Of a stretch of DNA of 64,000 bases, positions 8,731-17,011 are shown piece after piece. Made by a program: the position numbers and the translations under genes. This stretch comes from an uncultured Candidatus Melainabacteria bacterium (lineage in GTDB: Bacteria; Cyanobacteriota; Vampirovibrionia; Gastranaerophilales; Gastranaerophilaceae), in assembly GCA_934693165.1 (NCBI GenBank), contig CAKUUX010000009.1, positions 1-64,000 of the forward strand, in the 5' to 3' direction. Under the pieces are notes generated by a model. The model did not search any database and was not told the origin of the DNA. It was given only the letters and a program-made list of their open reading frames with translations. How positions within the stretch are numbered: the first letter of the stretch is position 1; every line of letters starts with the position of its first letter.

Positions 8731-9855
8731 ATGTTTAATACGGTTAGTTCTGTTCAACAAAAGAATTTGAATGCAAATACAAAAGCACAAAATGCTTATG
8801 TTACTAGCCCTATTCAAAAAGCCTCTGTAAAAACTCAAACAGTTTCTCCATCTTTAGCGCACATGAACTACTTTTTAGGTGGTTTAGCATTCAAAGGTCA
8901 TTCTTGCTCAACATCTGATTTTAAAGTAGTTAAATTAAACGATGCACCTTGTGGTTGCTGTGGTATGCCAATGTTAACGTACCAACAAAACCAACAGCTT
9001 TGCAAAGAAGTAGCTTCTAAAGCAGGTTCTGAATTAGCAGAATGCTTGACTGACAACAGAAAATACTTCAGAGGCAATGAAAGTGCAATCTTAAATTATG
9101 TTATTTCAGAAGCAAGAAAAGACGAAATGACTTCAGTTGATTCAATTATCGCAAACTCAACAACTGACACACACGAAATCTTTAACAACGAAAACAAAAG
9201 AGTTTTAAACATCGTAAAATCATCATTATTAACAAACCACTGCAAAAACCAAGACATCAATTCTTACGTAGACAATACAATTGCTCAATTAAATAGCGAA
9301 GATAATGTAAACTTTAGCAGAAACAAATTTTTATCAGGTTTAAATTCTTTATTAAACGCAAACGGTGACAAAGAATTAAAACACCAAGTTTTAGATAGAG
9401 CAATCAAACTTCCTGTATCAGAAAAACAAATTGAAAAATTCTTTGAAAAATATCAAGGTGCTACAGCTGAAAAAATCATGACAAGACTATTAAATCCTGC
9501 AACAGCAACAGCTGAACACATCCAACCACATTCACTAAAAGGTGCTAACAACACAGCTAATTATTTAGGTGAATGTCAAGAATGTAATAGCAAAAGAGGT
9601 AACTACGATTTAAATGATTATTGGATGACAAACTATCCAAATATGCCTGAATCAGCACAAGAAAACATTGATTTCGTAACAGAAAAAATTATCGATGGAG
9701 AAATGGGTGACAAATATGATGATTACCCAGCAGATTTACAAAAAGCTTTAGATAAACAAACTAAAGGCGAAATTAAATTAAACGTTTTAAATCCAGAAGA
9801 AGTAAAAGCAGCAAGAGAAGCAAAACAAAAAGAAAAAGCTCAAAAAGCAGCCTAA
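8731..9855 (+). CDS. HNH-like zinc-binding protein of unknown role
   Basis: The 374-residue protein has a polar Asn/Gln/Ser/Thr-rich N-terminus of about 45 residues without a signal peptide. A CGCC cluster lies at 74-77, a helical middle follows, and an HNH-like core occupies about 260-292: AEHIQP (261-266), then N and a CxxCN knuckle at C282/C285. This arrangement matches HNH/zinc nuclease folds, although the usual His-Asn-His order is altered (EH in place of DH). The last 30 residues are Lys/Ala-rich. It stands alone, controlled by the recurrent bipartite element and closed by a strong terminator. Whether it cuts DNA is not shown. Confidence 0.75.
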   Translation: MFNTVSSVQQKNLNANTKAQNAYVTSPIQKASVKTQTVSPSLAHMNYFLGGLAFKGHSCSTSDFKVVKLNDAPCGCCGMPMLTYQQNQQLCKEVASKAGSELAECLTDNRKYFRGNESAILNYVISEARKDEMTSVDSIIANSTTDTHEIFNNENKRVLNIVKSSLLTNHCKNQDINSYVDNTIAQLNSEDNVNFSRNKFLSGLNSLLNANGDKELKHQVLDRAIKLPVSEKQIEKFFEKYQGATAEKIMTRLLNPATATAEHIQPHSLKGANNTANYLGECQECNSKRGNYDLNDYWMTNYPNMPESAQENIDFVTEKIIDGEMGDKYDDYPADLQKALDKQTKGEIKLNVLNPEEVKAAREAKQKEKAQKAA

Positions 9856-9934
9856 TAAACTTCTATTTTAAGAGTAGAACGAAACGAGAAAAACTAAACT
9901 ATCAAATAAAAAACTACAAAACTAAACTACAATT

Positions 9935-9963
9935 GACCAAGCTAACCTCTTGGTCTTTTTTAT
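9935..9963 (+). terminator. Terminator of the HNH-like gene
   Basis: GACCAAG (9935-9941) pairs with CTTGGTC (9949-9955), and a T-rich run follows. Confidence 0.9.
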
Positions 9964-10124
9964 TGCGTAAGCCGATGTGAGAAGTGTTCAAAGACAAGCA
10001 GGCGAACATAACGATAGCGACACTCTGCCGAACAAAACAATTAAATATTGTTTTGTGAGAGGGAATATATCCAATGCTTCGCCCTTTTTAAGGGAGAAGC
10101 AGTACGTACGGACTGATGAGGGTT
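9964..10124 (+). repeat. Mosaic intergenic repeat (purine-rich block plus GAGGGTT-ended module)
   Basis: This gene-free stretch has two parts. The first (9964 to about 10045) shares GCGTAAGCCGATGT, CAAAGACAAGCAGGCG and GATAGCGACAC-type words with 30734-30854 (minus strand) and 40042-40405. The second (10076-10124) has the hairpin GCTTCGCCC/GGGAGAAGC and ends GACTGATGAGGGTT, as do elements at 26725-26834 and 50515-50704. No convincing reading frame is present. Confidence 0.6.
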
Positions 10125-10132
10125 AAGAAAAC

Positions 10133-10162
10133 ACAGAGGCGAAGCCGTAGGCTTCGCCTCTG
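10133..10162 (-). terminator. GGCGAAGCC-type terminator of the 504-aa gene
   Basis: ACAGAGGCGAAGCC pairs with GGCTTCGCCTCTGT around a 3-nt loop. On the minus strand TTTTCTT follows. It is one of six hairpins in the window with the same apical core. Confidence 0.75.
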
Positions 10163-10199
10163 TTAAATTTCATTTTGTTTGGTCACCCGAAACTACATT

Positions 10200-11714
10200 T
10201 TATCTTGCTAATGTTCTATTGTTAAACTTAAATTTTTTCATATGTTTTGTTTGAAAATCTGTTGCTTCTTGGCTTCCAACTTGTTCATTTATACCTGCAC
10301 CTGCAGTAGCTTTTCTGAATTGACGTCTTGTAAAATCTACACCAGCATTATCGCCAACTTTTGTTGCATTAGTAAATGTTTCAGACAAACCTTTTTTCTT
10401 CATAGCTTCTAATACACCCTCTAAATCTTCAGATTTTACATCACTTGCAATTTTTGTAAAAATATTGCTTGTTGTTTTTGATGTAGTTGTATTTTTATTA
10501 GATGTTTTTGATGTTGTTGTACCTACTAGAGAAGTTTTTGTAGCTTCTTCTTTTAATTTGTCTGCTAATGTTTTTAATTTAGTTTCATCAGTTGTATCAG
10601 ATGTATTAGTTTTTCCAATATTTTCTGATAATAAATCACCCAAAGATACTGTCTCACCTTTTGAAGCTTTACCTACATTTAAAAGAGTATTGCCAACAAT
10701 TTCTATTGATTGAAGTTTTGGTGCTGGTTCAAGACCAACTGTTTCTAAATTAAGCTTTGGTTCTTCTGTTGTTTCTGGAGTTTTAAGTTCTAAACCTGCA
10801 TTGTCAAATAATGCTTGACGTTTTTCTTGTAATGGAGCTAATTGTTCTAAACGCAAGTTATCATACATTTTTAATAATTCATCACTTTCAGCTTTAATTA
10901 AGTCATACTCTTCTTGAGAAATATCATCCTGTAATAATTTTGAATTTGACTCAACAAATTTATCAAAAAGTTCAAGCATTTTTTCTTCAATAGCAATCAT
11001 TTCTTTGTTAACAGTTTCTAACTCAGCTTTTTGTTCAGGATTCATTTTTTCAATAATTTTTGCTTCTTGTTTATAAACTTTTGCAGATTCAATTGCTTCT
11101 TTTTCTATTTCATAATTTTCTTCTTGTTCATAAATACTTACAAGTGTCTTACAAAAATCATCTTCAGACATTGTTCCATTATTGAAGCTTTCTTCTATTG
11201 ACTCTTCAAAAGATATCAAACCAGCAATTGCAGAATTAATTTCGTTTAATTTTGAAGCTAAAGTTCGGTCATCTAATTCAGCATATTCCATAATTTTTGC
11301 TGTCATTGGGTCAACTTCAGCATCATTTGTTGTAGCTTTGTTGTCACCAATCATTGTTGTATCTTTTGCAGCTTCATTTATTGTTTTAGGGTCAACTGTA
11401 GGTGTTTCTTCATTAGCATCTGCACTATTAATAGCATCGATAAAATCATCATATACAGATTTTAATGCATCTTGGAATTTTGAAACTAATTTGTTTTTAT
11501 CATCTTCATCCATTTTTTTTGCATATTTTTCAAATGATGAAAAATCTACTTTTGTTAAATTTACTTGGTCAAATTTTGAACTATCGTCAATTAAAGATTT
11601 AGCTTTATTTTCAATTGCAGCTTTTAAATTATTATTATTTTCTACAAATGTTTTGAATTCAAATTCGTTTGGTTTTTTATTTAAACAATTGTGATAAGCT
11701 GCTGTTAAACCCAT
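10200..11714 (-). CDS. unknown protein, paralogue A of a sigma28-type gene pair
   Basis: The family is not recognised. The 504-residue acidic, mostly helical protein has no signal peptide or membrane segment. Three blocks are shared with the protein at 48951-50330: the N-terminus MGLTAAYHN with a following EFKxxVENNN; a central MTAKIMEYAELDDRTLASK; and a C-terminal domain of about 75 residues (NIFTKIA, LEGVLEAM, KGLSETFTNA, GVDFTRRQF) after a Thr/Ser/Lys-rich linker. A sigma28-like promoter and a 5'-terminal hairpin precede it, so it is probably expressed with late flagellar genes. Export through the flagellar apparatus is possible but only inferred. The SD is AAGGAA. Confidence 0.85.
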   Translation of the reverse strand: MGLTAAYHNCLNKKPNEFEFKTFVENNNNLKAAIENKAKSLIDDSSKFDQVNLTKVDFSSFEKYAKKMDEDDKNKLVSKFQDALKSVYDDFIDAINSADANEETPTVDPKTINEAAKDTTMIGDNKATTNDAEVDPMTAKIMEYAELDDRTLASKLNEINSAIAGLISFEESIEESFNNGTMSEDDFCKTLVSIYEQEENYEIEKEAIESAKVYKQEAKIIEKMNPEQKAELETVNKEMIAIEEKMLELFDKFVESNSKLLQDDISQEEYDLIKAESDELLKMYDNLRLEQLAPLQEKRQALFDNAGLELKTPETTEEPKLNLETVGLEPAPKLQSIEIVGNTLLNVGKASKGETVSLGDLLSENIGKTNTSDTTDETKLKTLADKLKEEATKTSLVGTTTSKTSNKNTTTSKTTSNIFTKIASDVKSEDLEGVLEAMKKKGLSETFTNATKVGDNAGVDFTRRQFRKATAGAGINEQVGSQEATDFQTKHMKKFKFNNRTLAR

Positions 11715-11731
11715 GATAAAATTCCTTATTT

Positions 11732-11747
11732 ATTGTTCCCTAACAAT
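11732..11747 (-). other. 5'-terminal mRNA hairpin, conserved with covariation
   Basis: On the minus strand ATTGTT-AGGG-AACAAT forms a 6-bp stem at the predicted transcript start. The paralogue at 50348-50363 has ACTGTT-AGGA-AACAGT, a compensatory base-pair change, which supports an RNA hairpin. Confidence 0.6.
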
Positions 11748-11751
11748 TTTT

Positions 11752-11778
11752 TTATCGGAATATTTATTCATGACTTTA
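11752..11778 (-). promoter_or_regulatory. Sigma28 (FliA-type) promoter of paralogue A
   Basis: On the minus strand TAAAGTCA, 11 nt, TCCGATAA. The enterobacterial FliA consensus is TAAAGTTT-N11-GCCGATAA, so spacing is exact and 13 of 16 positions match. The start codon lies about 32 nt after the predicted start site. Confidence 0.8.
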
Positions 11779-11792
11779 GGATATATTTCCCC

Positions 11793-11820
11793 TCATATCA
11801 TATCATATCATATCATATAG
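11793..11820. repeat. Short tandem repeat (CATAT unit)
   Basis: Five or so copies of a 5-bp ATATC/CATAT unit lie upstream of the sigma28 promoter. A shorter, interrupted version sits at the same place upstream of paralogue B. The rest of 11779-12044 holds a REP-like hairpin (11993-12022) and no gene. Confidence 0.6.
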
Positions 11821-11992
11821 TGCATTATACTTGAGTTTCAGCTATTTTAAATTCGTATTTACAAATGTTTACAATCAAAAAATTTCGCAATTTCCAACAA
11901 AACATGTCATTCTTGTATATGTTAAGTGGGAAAGTACAACAATTAATTATTTTTATTCAACAACCAATTCAGATTCCCACCATTATTAGTTT

Positions 11993-12022
11993 TGTAGGTT
12001 TGGCAAGTATATCCAACCTACA
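11993..12022 (-). repeat. REP-like palindrome R1
   Basis: TGTAGGTT (11993-12000) pairs with AACCTACA (12015-12022), with partial pairing inside. On the minus strand it reads GTAG-GTTGG...CCAAAC, in the same orientation as five other palindromes in the window. It lies just downstream of fliE. Confidence 0.6.
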
Positions 12023-12044
12023 TTTTTCTCTTAATATTTTATTA

Positions 12045-12458
12045 TTATAATGCCATATTTTTAATATCAGTATAAGCTGAAATTAATTTATTTCTTGTTT
12101 GTAATGCCATTTGCATACTCAAAGATGCTTTTTCTTCTGCAATCATCAAGTCATGAACGCTTACATCTCCACCCATTGCAAATTCCTCTTGTGCAGCTTC
12201 TGCTGCCAACTTCTTATCGTTGACATCATTCAAACCATTTGAAAGTGCTCTTTCAATTTGTTTCATCAAACCACCTGCTGTATCTGGTGCAGGTTCTGGT
12301 CTTGCTGTTTTTGCAACTTGCATATTCAAAACTTTATCAAAATCTGTTTCTTTTGAAACATCCATTGGTTGATTAAAAGTTGCATTACCTTTTAAAAAAT
12401 TATTATAACCTGTTATTGGTTTAAAATTATATCCCTCAACTTGTCCAATAAATTCCAT
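12045..12458 (-). CDS. fliE: flagellar hook-basal body protein FliE
   Basis: FliE joins the MS ring to the rod and gates the flagellar export apparatus. The last 35 residues (ASLSMQMALQTRNKLISAYTDIKNM) match the FliE C-terminus (xLQxxxQVRNKxxxAYxEIM). At 137 residues it is somewhat longer than usual because of an N-terminal extension of about 30 residues. AAGGGG precedes the ATG. It is last in the response regulator-kinase-flgB-flgC-fliE cluster. Confidence 0.93.
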   Translation of the reverse strand: MEFIGQVEGYNFKPITGYNNFLKGNATFNQPMDVSKETDFDKVLNMQVAKTARPEPAPDTAGGLMKQIERALSNGLNDVNDKKLAAEAAQEEFAMGGDVSVHDLMIAEEKASLSMQMALQTRNKLISAYTDIKNMAL

Positions 12459-12502
12459 TTTTATACCCCTTAAATTATTTTATTTCCCTTATTTTTGACT
12501 AA

Positions 12503-13009
12503 CTAAATTTGTAATGCTGATTGAATCATTGATTTAATATTTTCTGCAACAACTGAGTTTGCCTCGTAAGCCTTTGATGCAGAAACCATATCAACCATTT
12601 CTTCCACTACGTTAATATTTGGTAAATCTACATACCCATTTTCATCTGCATCTGGATGTGATGGATCATAAACGGTTTTAATAGGATTTTCTGTTTCATG
12701 AATTTGTTCAACTCTTACACCATTTGAAACATAACCTTGATTTAACGCAATCCCTGTATTGATATGCAAGTTACCTGAATTTGGATCAAATCTTGCATCA
12801 GGATTATTTACTGAAAAGTTTGATGGACCTCTATTCATATAATCCTTATATACAGCAGCAAAACTTACGTCTTTCTTGATATAAACACCTTTTGTACCAT
12901 CAGGTTTTCTTGTAGTATTTACGTTTGCAATGTTACTTGCAATCGTATCCATTTTCACTCTTTGAGCTGTCATGCCTGACGCTGCAATATCAAATGTGTT
13001 AAAACTCAT
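12503..13009 (-). CDS. flgC: flagellar basal-body rod protein FlgC
   Basis: This proximal rod subunit has 168 residues. It begins MSFNTFDIAASGMTAQR and continues with the rod-protein signature ASNIANVNTTR near 27-37. The C-terminal NVVEEMVDMVSASKAYEANSVV is typical of FlgC. It is exported by the flagellar type III system. The SD region consists of an 8-bp tandem repeat (13013-13035). Confidence 0.96.
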   Translation of the reverse strand: MSFNTFDIAASGMTAQRVKMDTIASNIANVNTTRKPDGTKGVYIKKDVSFAAVYKDYMNRGPSNFSVNNPDARFDPNSGNLHINTGIALNQGYVSNGVRVEQIHETENPIKTVYDPSHPDADENGYVDLPNINVVEEMVDMVSASKAYEANSVVAENIKSMIQSALQI

Positions 13010-13012
13010 CTT

Positions 13013-13035
13013 TACTTACCTACTTACCTACTTAC
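13013..13035. repeat. 8-bp tandem repeat in the flgC ribosome-binding region
   Basis: TACTTACC is repeated 2.9 times. Read on the minus strand it gives GGTAAGTA units, the nearest of which supplies the flgC Shine-Dalgarno. Changes in copy number would alter SD placement. Confidence 0.65.
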
Positions 13036-13055
13036 ATTTTAAAATCATACTTATA

Positions 13056-13553
13056 TTATTGACTCTTTAAGATTTCATTTAATCCTGTAAATGCACGTTT
13101 TTCTAAATTTGAAAGAATAACGTATTTTGTACCAGCTTTGGTTAAATCCATCATTTCTCTTTCTAATTCGACGTTATTACCGTCTTGCCCACCTTCTGTA
13201 AAAACATCATCCATAATTTGTGGAGTATAGTTTTTATAAAGGTTTGATTGAAGGAATTTTGCTTCCTGCGTTGTCAAACTTTTTGGTGGAGCGGGATTTA
13301 TAGAACCAACTGCCATAAAGTCCTCGACAGTTTGTGGCGTATATTTGATACTATTTTGACCCTTAATGTAATTTTTCAAATTATCTTTTTCGATAATATC
13401 AGCAAGTTGGCTTTCAAAAGCAACTTCTTTTCTTTGATAATTAGGAGTCATAACGTTAGCTATGTTTGCAGAAATGGCATTTTGTCGAGCCATTAAGCCG
13501 TCCAAACCTAACTTTGTTATATTCATAGTTCTTGATGTTAGTAAATCCACCAT
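13056..13553 (-). CDS. flgB: flagellar basal-body rod protein FlgB
   Basis: The 165-residue proximal rod protein has the motif LMARQNAISANIANVMTPNYQRKEVAFE near 20-47, which is the FlgB form of the rod signature. The C-terminus carries NVELEREMMDLTKAGTKYVILSNL, also family-typical. An AAGGGGA site precedes the ATG. It follows the histidine kinase by 11 nt, so kinase and rod genes are probably one transcript. Confidence 0.95.
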   Translation of the reverse strand: MVDLLTSRTMNITKLGLDGLMARQNAISANIANVMTPNYQRKEVAFESQLADIIEKDNLKNYIKGQNSIKYTPQTVEDFMAVGSINPAPPKSLTTQEAKFLQSNLYKNYTPQIMDDVFTEGGQDGNNVELEREMMDLTKAGTKYVILSNLEKRAFTGLNEILKSQ

Positions 13554-13564
13554 TGAATTTCCCC

Positions 13565-14794
13565 TTATACAACCATTGGTACGCTAACTTCAAATTGTGT
13601 TGAGTCAGCATCTGATTTCAACATTCTCAAATGTCCGTTTTGTTCTTCAATCGTTTTCTTTGAGAAGAATAGTCCAATTCCTGAACCTTTTTCTTTTGTT
13701 GTAAATCCTTCATTAAAGATTTGTTCTCTTCTATCAATACTGATAGGTTTACCTGTGTTTTCTACAACAACTGATGCATGTAATTCATCTGACATTGATG
13801 TTTTTACACGGATTTCACCTTTTTCGTCAATTGCCTCTGCTGCATTTTTGATTAAGTTTACCAATACGCCGATAAATTTATCTCTGTCAGCTTCAACTTC
13901 TACTAAAAGTTCATTCTCTACTTTTACTTCAATTTTTTTGTCGCCACTTTGCGCATAAACACTTGCTAATTCACAAGCTTCACTTACCAATTCATTTAAT
14001 TCACAAGGTTTGATATCAGCATTTTTAATAGATTTTAAATCCATTAATGAATTATTGGCCATTCTTAGAGCTTTTTTAATTGTTTTTAGCTGAGTATTTT
14101 CACCAATGTTCTTTTCTAATAGTTCTGTGTACAAATCAATAATTGAAAGTTGATTTTTTAACTCATGAGCAACATAACTAGATTTCTTATTGATAAAATC
14201 TAATTGTCTTGTAGCATCATCATTTTTAACAATTTCATCTTGTTCAATTGATGAAATCATTACGTCTTGGTTAATATCATTCAACATATCTACAACTTTT
14301 CTCAAAGATAAATTCATTAAAACGTTGTCACGTCTATCAGGTTTGTATGTATCTTGATAGTGTTGTAAATTCTTTGTACTGTTTTCCTTAATACAATCAA
14401 ACGATACGCATAAATCTCTTGAGTTGTACAAGATATAATATCCTGCTCTATCTCCGTTTGGATCAACTACGTCATAATCCCATATAAAACTTGCACCAAA
14501 TCTTTCTGTTAATACGTAAACGAATTCTGTGTTTTCCCAACATTCTTGTTTTAATAGTTCAGAACCTTTTCCAAAATCGTAAACATCTACGTTTGCAAAT
14601 TCTAATCTTTTAACTAAACTTTCTAATCCCTTTTTATCATTTAATCTGTATAAAACTACCCCTGCTGCTGGTGTATCAAGAACAGGTTCTAACATTGTTC
14701 TTACCATACCAACAATTGTTTGTTTTTGTAATGTTTTATTTTCTTGTATATAAATTAAGTCTTTTAATTTGTTGTTTTTCTTTAATACTACCAT
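13565..14794 (-). CDS. cytosolic sensor histidine kinase (flagellar cluster)
   Basis: The 409 residues form an unrecognised N-terminal sensory region (about 1-190, no membrane segments), a dimerisation/phosphoacceptor helix with H210 in VAHELKNQLS, and an ATPase domain with N-box NLIKNAAEA, a GKPI turn and G-box GSGIGLFFSKK. The absence of membrane segments implies an intracellular signal. It sits between the response-regulator gene and flgB, so the pair probably controls motility. The SD AGGAAGAG precedes the ATG. Confidence 0.93.
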   Translation of the reverse strand: MVVLKKNNKLKDLIYIQENKTLQKQTIVGMVRTMLEPVLDTPAAGVVLYRLNDKKGLESLVKRLEFANVDVYDFGKGSELLKQECWENTEFVYVLTERFGASFIWDYDVVDPNGDRAGYYILYNSRDLCVSFDCIKENSTKNLQHYQDTYKPDRRDNVLMNLSLRKVVDMLNDINQDVMISSIEQDEIVKNDDATRQLDFINKKSSYVAHELKNQLSIIDLYTELLEKNIGENTQLKTIKKALRMANNSLMDLKSIKNADIKPCELNELVSEACELASVYAQSGDKKIEVKVENELLVEVEADRDKFIGVLVNLIKNAAEAIDEKGEIRVKTSMSDELHASVVVENTGKPISIDRREQIFNEGFTTKEKGSGIGLFFSKKTIEEQNGHLRMLKSDADSTQFEVSVPMVV

Positions 14795-14818
14795 TTTCTC
14801 TTCCTACCCTTTTATATG

Positions 14819-14853
14819 TTTGTCGTGCCACATATATAATGTAACACGACAAA
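14819..14853 (-). other. Hairpin in the regulator-kinase intergenic space
   Basis: TTTGTCGTG (14819-14827) pairs perfectly with CACGACAAA (14845-14853), in the 87-nt gap before the kinase. No clear T run follows on the minus strand. An mRNA-processing or attenuation element is possible. Confidence 0.5.
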
Positions 14854-14881
14854 TTGGTACATTATATGAAAGGAACTTTTA

Positions 14882-15589
14882 CTATACCTTTACTAATTGT
14901 TTTGTTCTTTTTTTCATAAATCCATTATTGATTGCATATAAAACTGCTTGAGTTCTATCATTTACTTGCAATTTTTGGAAAATGTTATTTACGTGAGTTT
15001 TTACAGTTGTATCTGAAATAAATAATTTTTCTGCAACTCCTTTGTATGTTACGCCTTGGCATAATAAATCTAAAACTTCTTCTTCTCTTGCTGTTAAGAA
15101 TGACAAGTAGTTGTCTTCTTGAACAGTTTCTGTTTTTTCTTCGATAACTTGTTGTTGGAAGTATTCAAAGAATCTTGAAGTTAAGCTTGATGGTAAATAT
15201 ACTTTACCGTCTGCTACTTCTTCTAATGCATAAATTAATTGTGCTGATGCCATAGTTTTTAATACATACCCCTTAGCACCTAATTTCATTGCTCTGAAGA
15301 TTAAATCTGAATCATCATAACCACTTAACACTAATACTCGCACACCTAAGTTCATTTTTTCAATTTCTTGAATTGCTTCCAAACCATTTTTTTCTGGCAT
15401 ATTCATATCCATGATAACTACATCTGGATGATATTTTTTAATTAAGCTCATGCCCATTGTTGCATTTGTTGATGTTCCAACAACATTGAACATTCCTTCT
15501 GAACTTACTAATTCACTTACCCCTGCTAAATGATCATAATTGTCATCTATCAATAATACTTTTGTTTTAGATTTAAATTCACGTCTCAT
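14882..15589 (-). CDS. NarL/FixJ-type response regulator
   Basis: The 235 residues contain a receiver domain with acidic pocket DD15-16 and phosphoacceptor D61 in VVIMDMNMP, and Lys in VLKTM. A LuxR-type HTH follows (FLTAREEEVLDLLCQG, SDTTVKTHVNNIFQKLQV). It is first in the motility cluster and the likely partner of the adjacent kinase. The 240-nt upstream region contains small palindromes but no bipartite element. Confidence 0.94.
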   Translation of the reverse strand: MRREFKSKTKVLLIDDNYDHLAGVSELVSSEGMFNVVGTSTNATMGMSLIKKYHPDVVIMDMNMPEKNGLEAIQEIEKMNLGVRVLVLSGYDDSDLIFRAMKLGAKGYVLKTMASAQLIYALEEVADGKVYLPSSLTSRFFEYFQQQVIEEKTETVQEDNYLSFLTAREEEVLDLLCQGVTYKGVAEKLFISDTTVKTHVNNIFQKLQVNDRTQAVLYAINNGFMKKRTKQLVKV

Positions 15590-15835
15590 GTGGTTCCCCC
15601 AGTCCTTTTTTATATGTCCCTTATATTATTTTTTCGTTTTTATGTTTTCTACACTATACATACTACATTCTTTTTACGATATGAACATCAATAAAAAGGT
15701 TAAATTTAAACCATTTAGAGGTTATATAAAGGTCTAAACCTTTGGATGTATATTTGGCATATAAATCAATGTTTACAATAGTTTTCATTAATCATTTATA
15801 TATGGTACAATTAATTTATTAAGAGGAGATTGTTT

Positions 15836-16930
15836 ATGGAAATTATCATTTTTTTAGTTGGTTTACTTATCGGAATTAGCGTGACAACCTTATTTTTCAA
15901 GACTTTTCAAAAGTCATCTAAATTTATGACTGATGAATTAGTTAACCAAATGAAACTTCAATTTGAAAATACTGCTAATAAAATATTTAAAGAAAGTAGC
16001 GAAGAATTTTCTAACGTTAATAAAGAAAAATTAGAAGATTTTTTCTCAAAATTTAAAGAAAAAATTGAAGATTTTCAAAAACGTACAGAAGAAAATTTTA
16101 AGGAAGAAACAGTTAAATTCACTCGTTTCGATGAAAATATAAAATCTTTCTTAGAAGCAGGTAGCCAAATTTCACAAAACACAAACTCACTTATTTCTGT
16201 TATGAAATCTGACAACAGAACTCAAGGTCATTGGGGCGAAGTTGTTTTAGAAAGAGTTTTAGAAGCTTCAAACTTACGTAGAGATGAAGAATTTTTAATC
16301 CAAAAAAGTACAGGTGACGGTAGACCTGATGCAATCGTTCTACTACCTGAAAAAAGATGCGTTATGATTGACGCAAAAACATCTTTTTCATCTTGGTATG
16401 AATACTTGAATGCAGAAGATGACGAAACTAGAGCTGAAAAATTAAAAGAATTTAAAGAATCAACAAAAGCTCATATCCAAGGACTTACAAAACGTGATTA
16501 TACAGCTTATGAGGACTACACTGGTTGCGAATACGTATTAATGTTCATCCCAATCGAAAGTTGTTATTCATTGATGTTCTGCGAAGATTGCACTCTTTGG
16601 GAATACGCTTGGAAACACAATGTCATGCCTGTTTCTCCATCAACTCTTCTTGCGACATTAAAAATAATCAACTCAATGCTTGTCGTTAACAGACAAAAAA
16701 ATAATTCTGTCGAAATTTCAAGACTGTGTTCAAAAATGCTTGATAAATTTGCAGAAATGACAAAAGATGTTTTAAACGCAAGAAAATCAATAGCAAACGC
16801 ACTGACAAAACTTCAAGGTAAAGACAATATCATAACAAATATTGAAAAAATCCAAGACCTTGGAATTACAATGACAAAAGCTGTTCCAGCACTTCCTGAT
16901 GAATCAGAAATAAATGAAGAAGCTAATTAA
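15836..16930 (+). CDS. rmuC: RmuC-family DNA recombination protein
   Basis: RmuC proteins are membrane-anchored nuclease-like proteins that limit recombination at inverted repeats. The ATG at 15836 is chosen because AGAGGAGA lies 6 nt before it; the upstream TTG overlaps that site. One N-terminal membrane helix is followed by a coiled coil to about residue 110. The PD-(D/E)xK-like core then has GHWGEVVLERVLE, RPDAIVLLPEKRCVMIDAKTS and a C-terminal helix bundle. Length (about 364) is slightly short for the family. Confidence 0.93.
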   Translation: MEIIIFLVGLLIGISVTTLFFKTFQKSSKFMTDELVNQMKLQFENTANKIFKESSEEFSNVNKEKLEDFFSKFKEKIEDFQKRTEENFKEETVKFTRFDENIKSFLEAGSQISQNTNSLISVMKSDNRTQGHWGEVVLERVLEASNLRRDEEFLIQKSTGDGRPDAIVLLPEKRCVMIDAKTSFSSWYEYLNAEDDETRAEKLKEFKESTKAHIQGLTKRDYTAYEDYTGCEYVLMFIPIESCYSLMFCEDCTLWEYAWKHNVMPVSPSTLLATLKIINSMLVVNRQKNNSVEISRLCSKMLDKFAEMTKDVLNARKSIANALTKLQGKDNIITNIEKIQDLGITMTKAVPALPDESEINEEAN

Positions 16931-16962
16931 TTAGCTATAAAACAAAACATAAATAAAATAAA

Positions 16963-16996
16963 AAAAAGGGCGAAACCGTTTGATTTCGCCCTTTTT
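16963..16996. terminator. Bidirectional terminator between rmuC and the GGDEF gene
   Basis: AAAAAGGGCGAAA pairs with TTTCGCCCTTTTT. A and T runs on both sides serve both converging genes. The stem is a variant of the GGCGAAGCC family. Confidence 0.9.
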
Positions 16997-17011
16997 ATAT
17001 CTTTTAAATTA

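Noticed and set aside
8731..9855. Homing endonuclease or intron
   Set aside because: The gene stands alone in a spacer, interrupts nothing and has no intron-like flanks.
11793..11820. CRISPR-like or tandem array
   Set aside because: The CATAT repeat is a 5-bp simple repeat with no spacers.
15718..15735. Extra bipartite element before the response regulator
   Set aside because: The TATATAA is present on the minus strand, but an extra C breaks the downstream box and no CAATT box lies 14 nt upstream.
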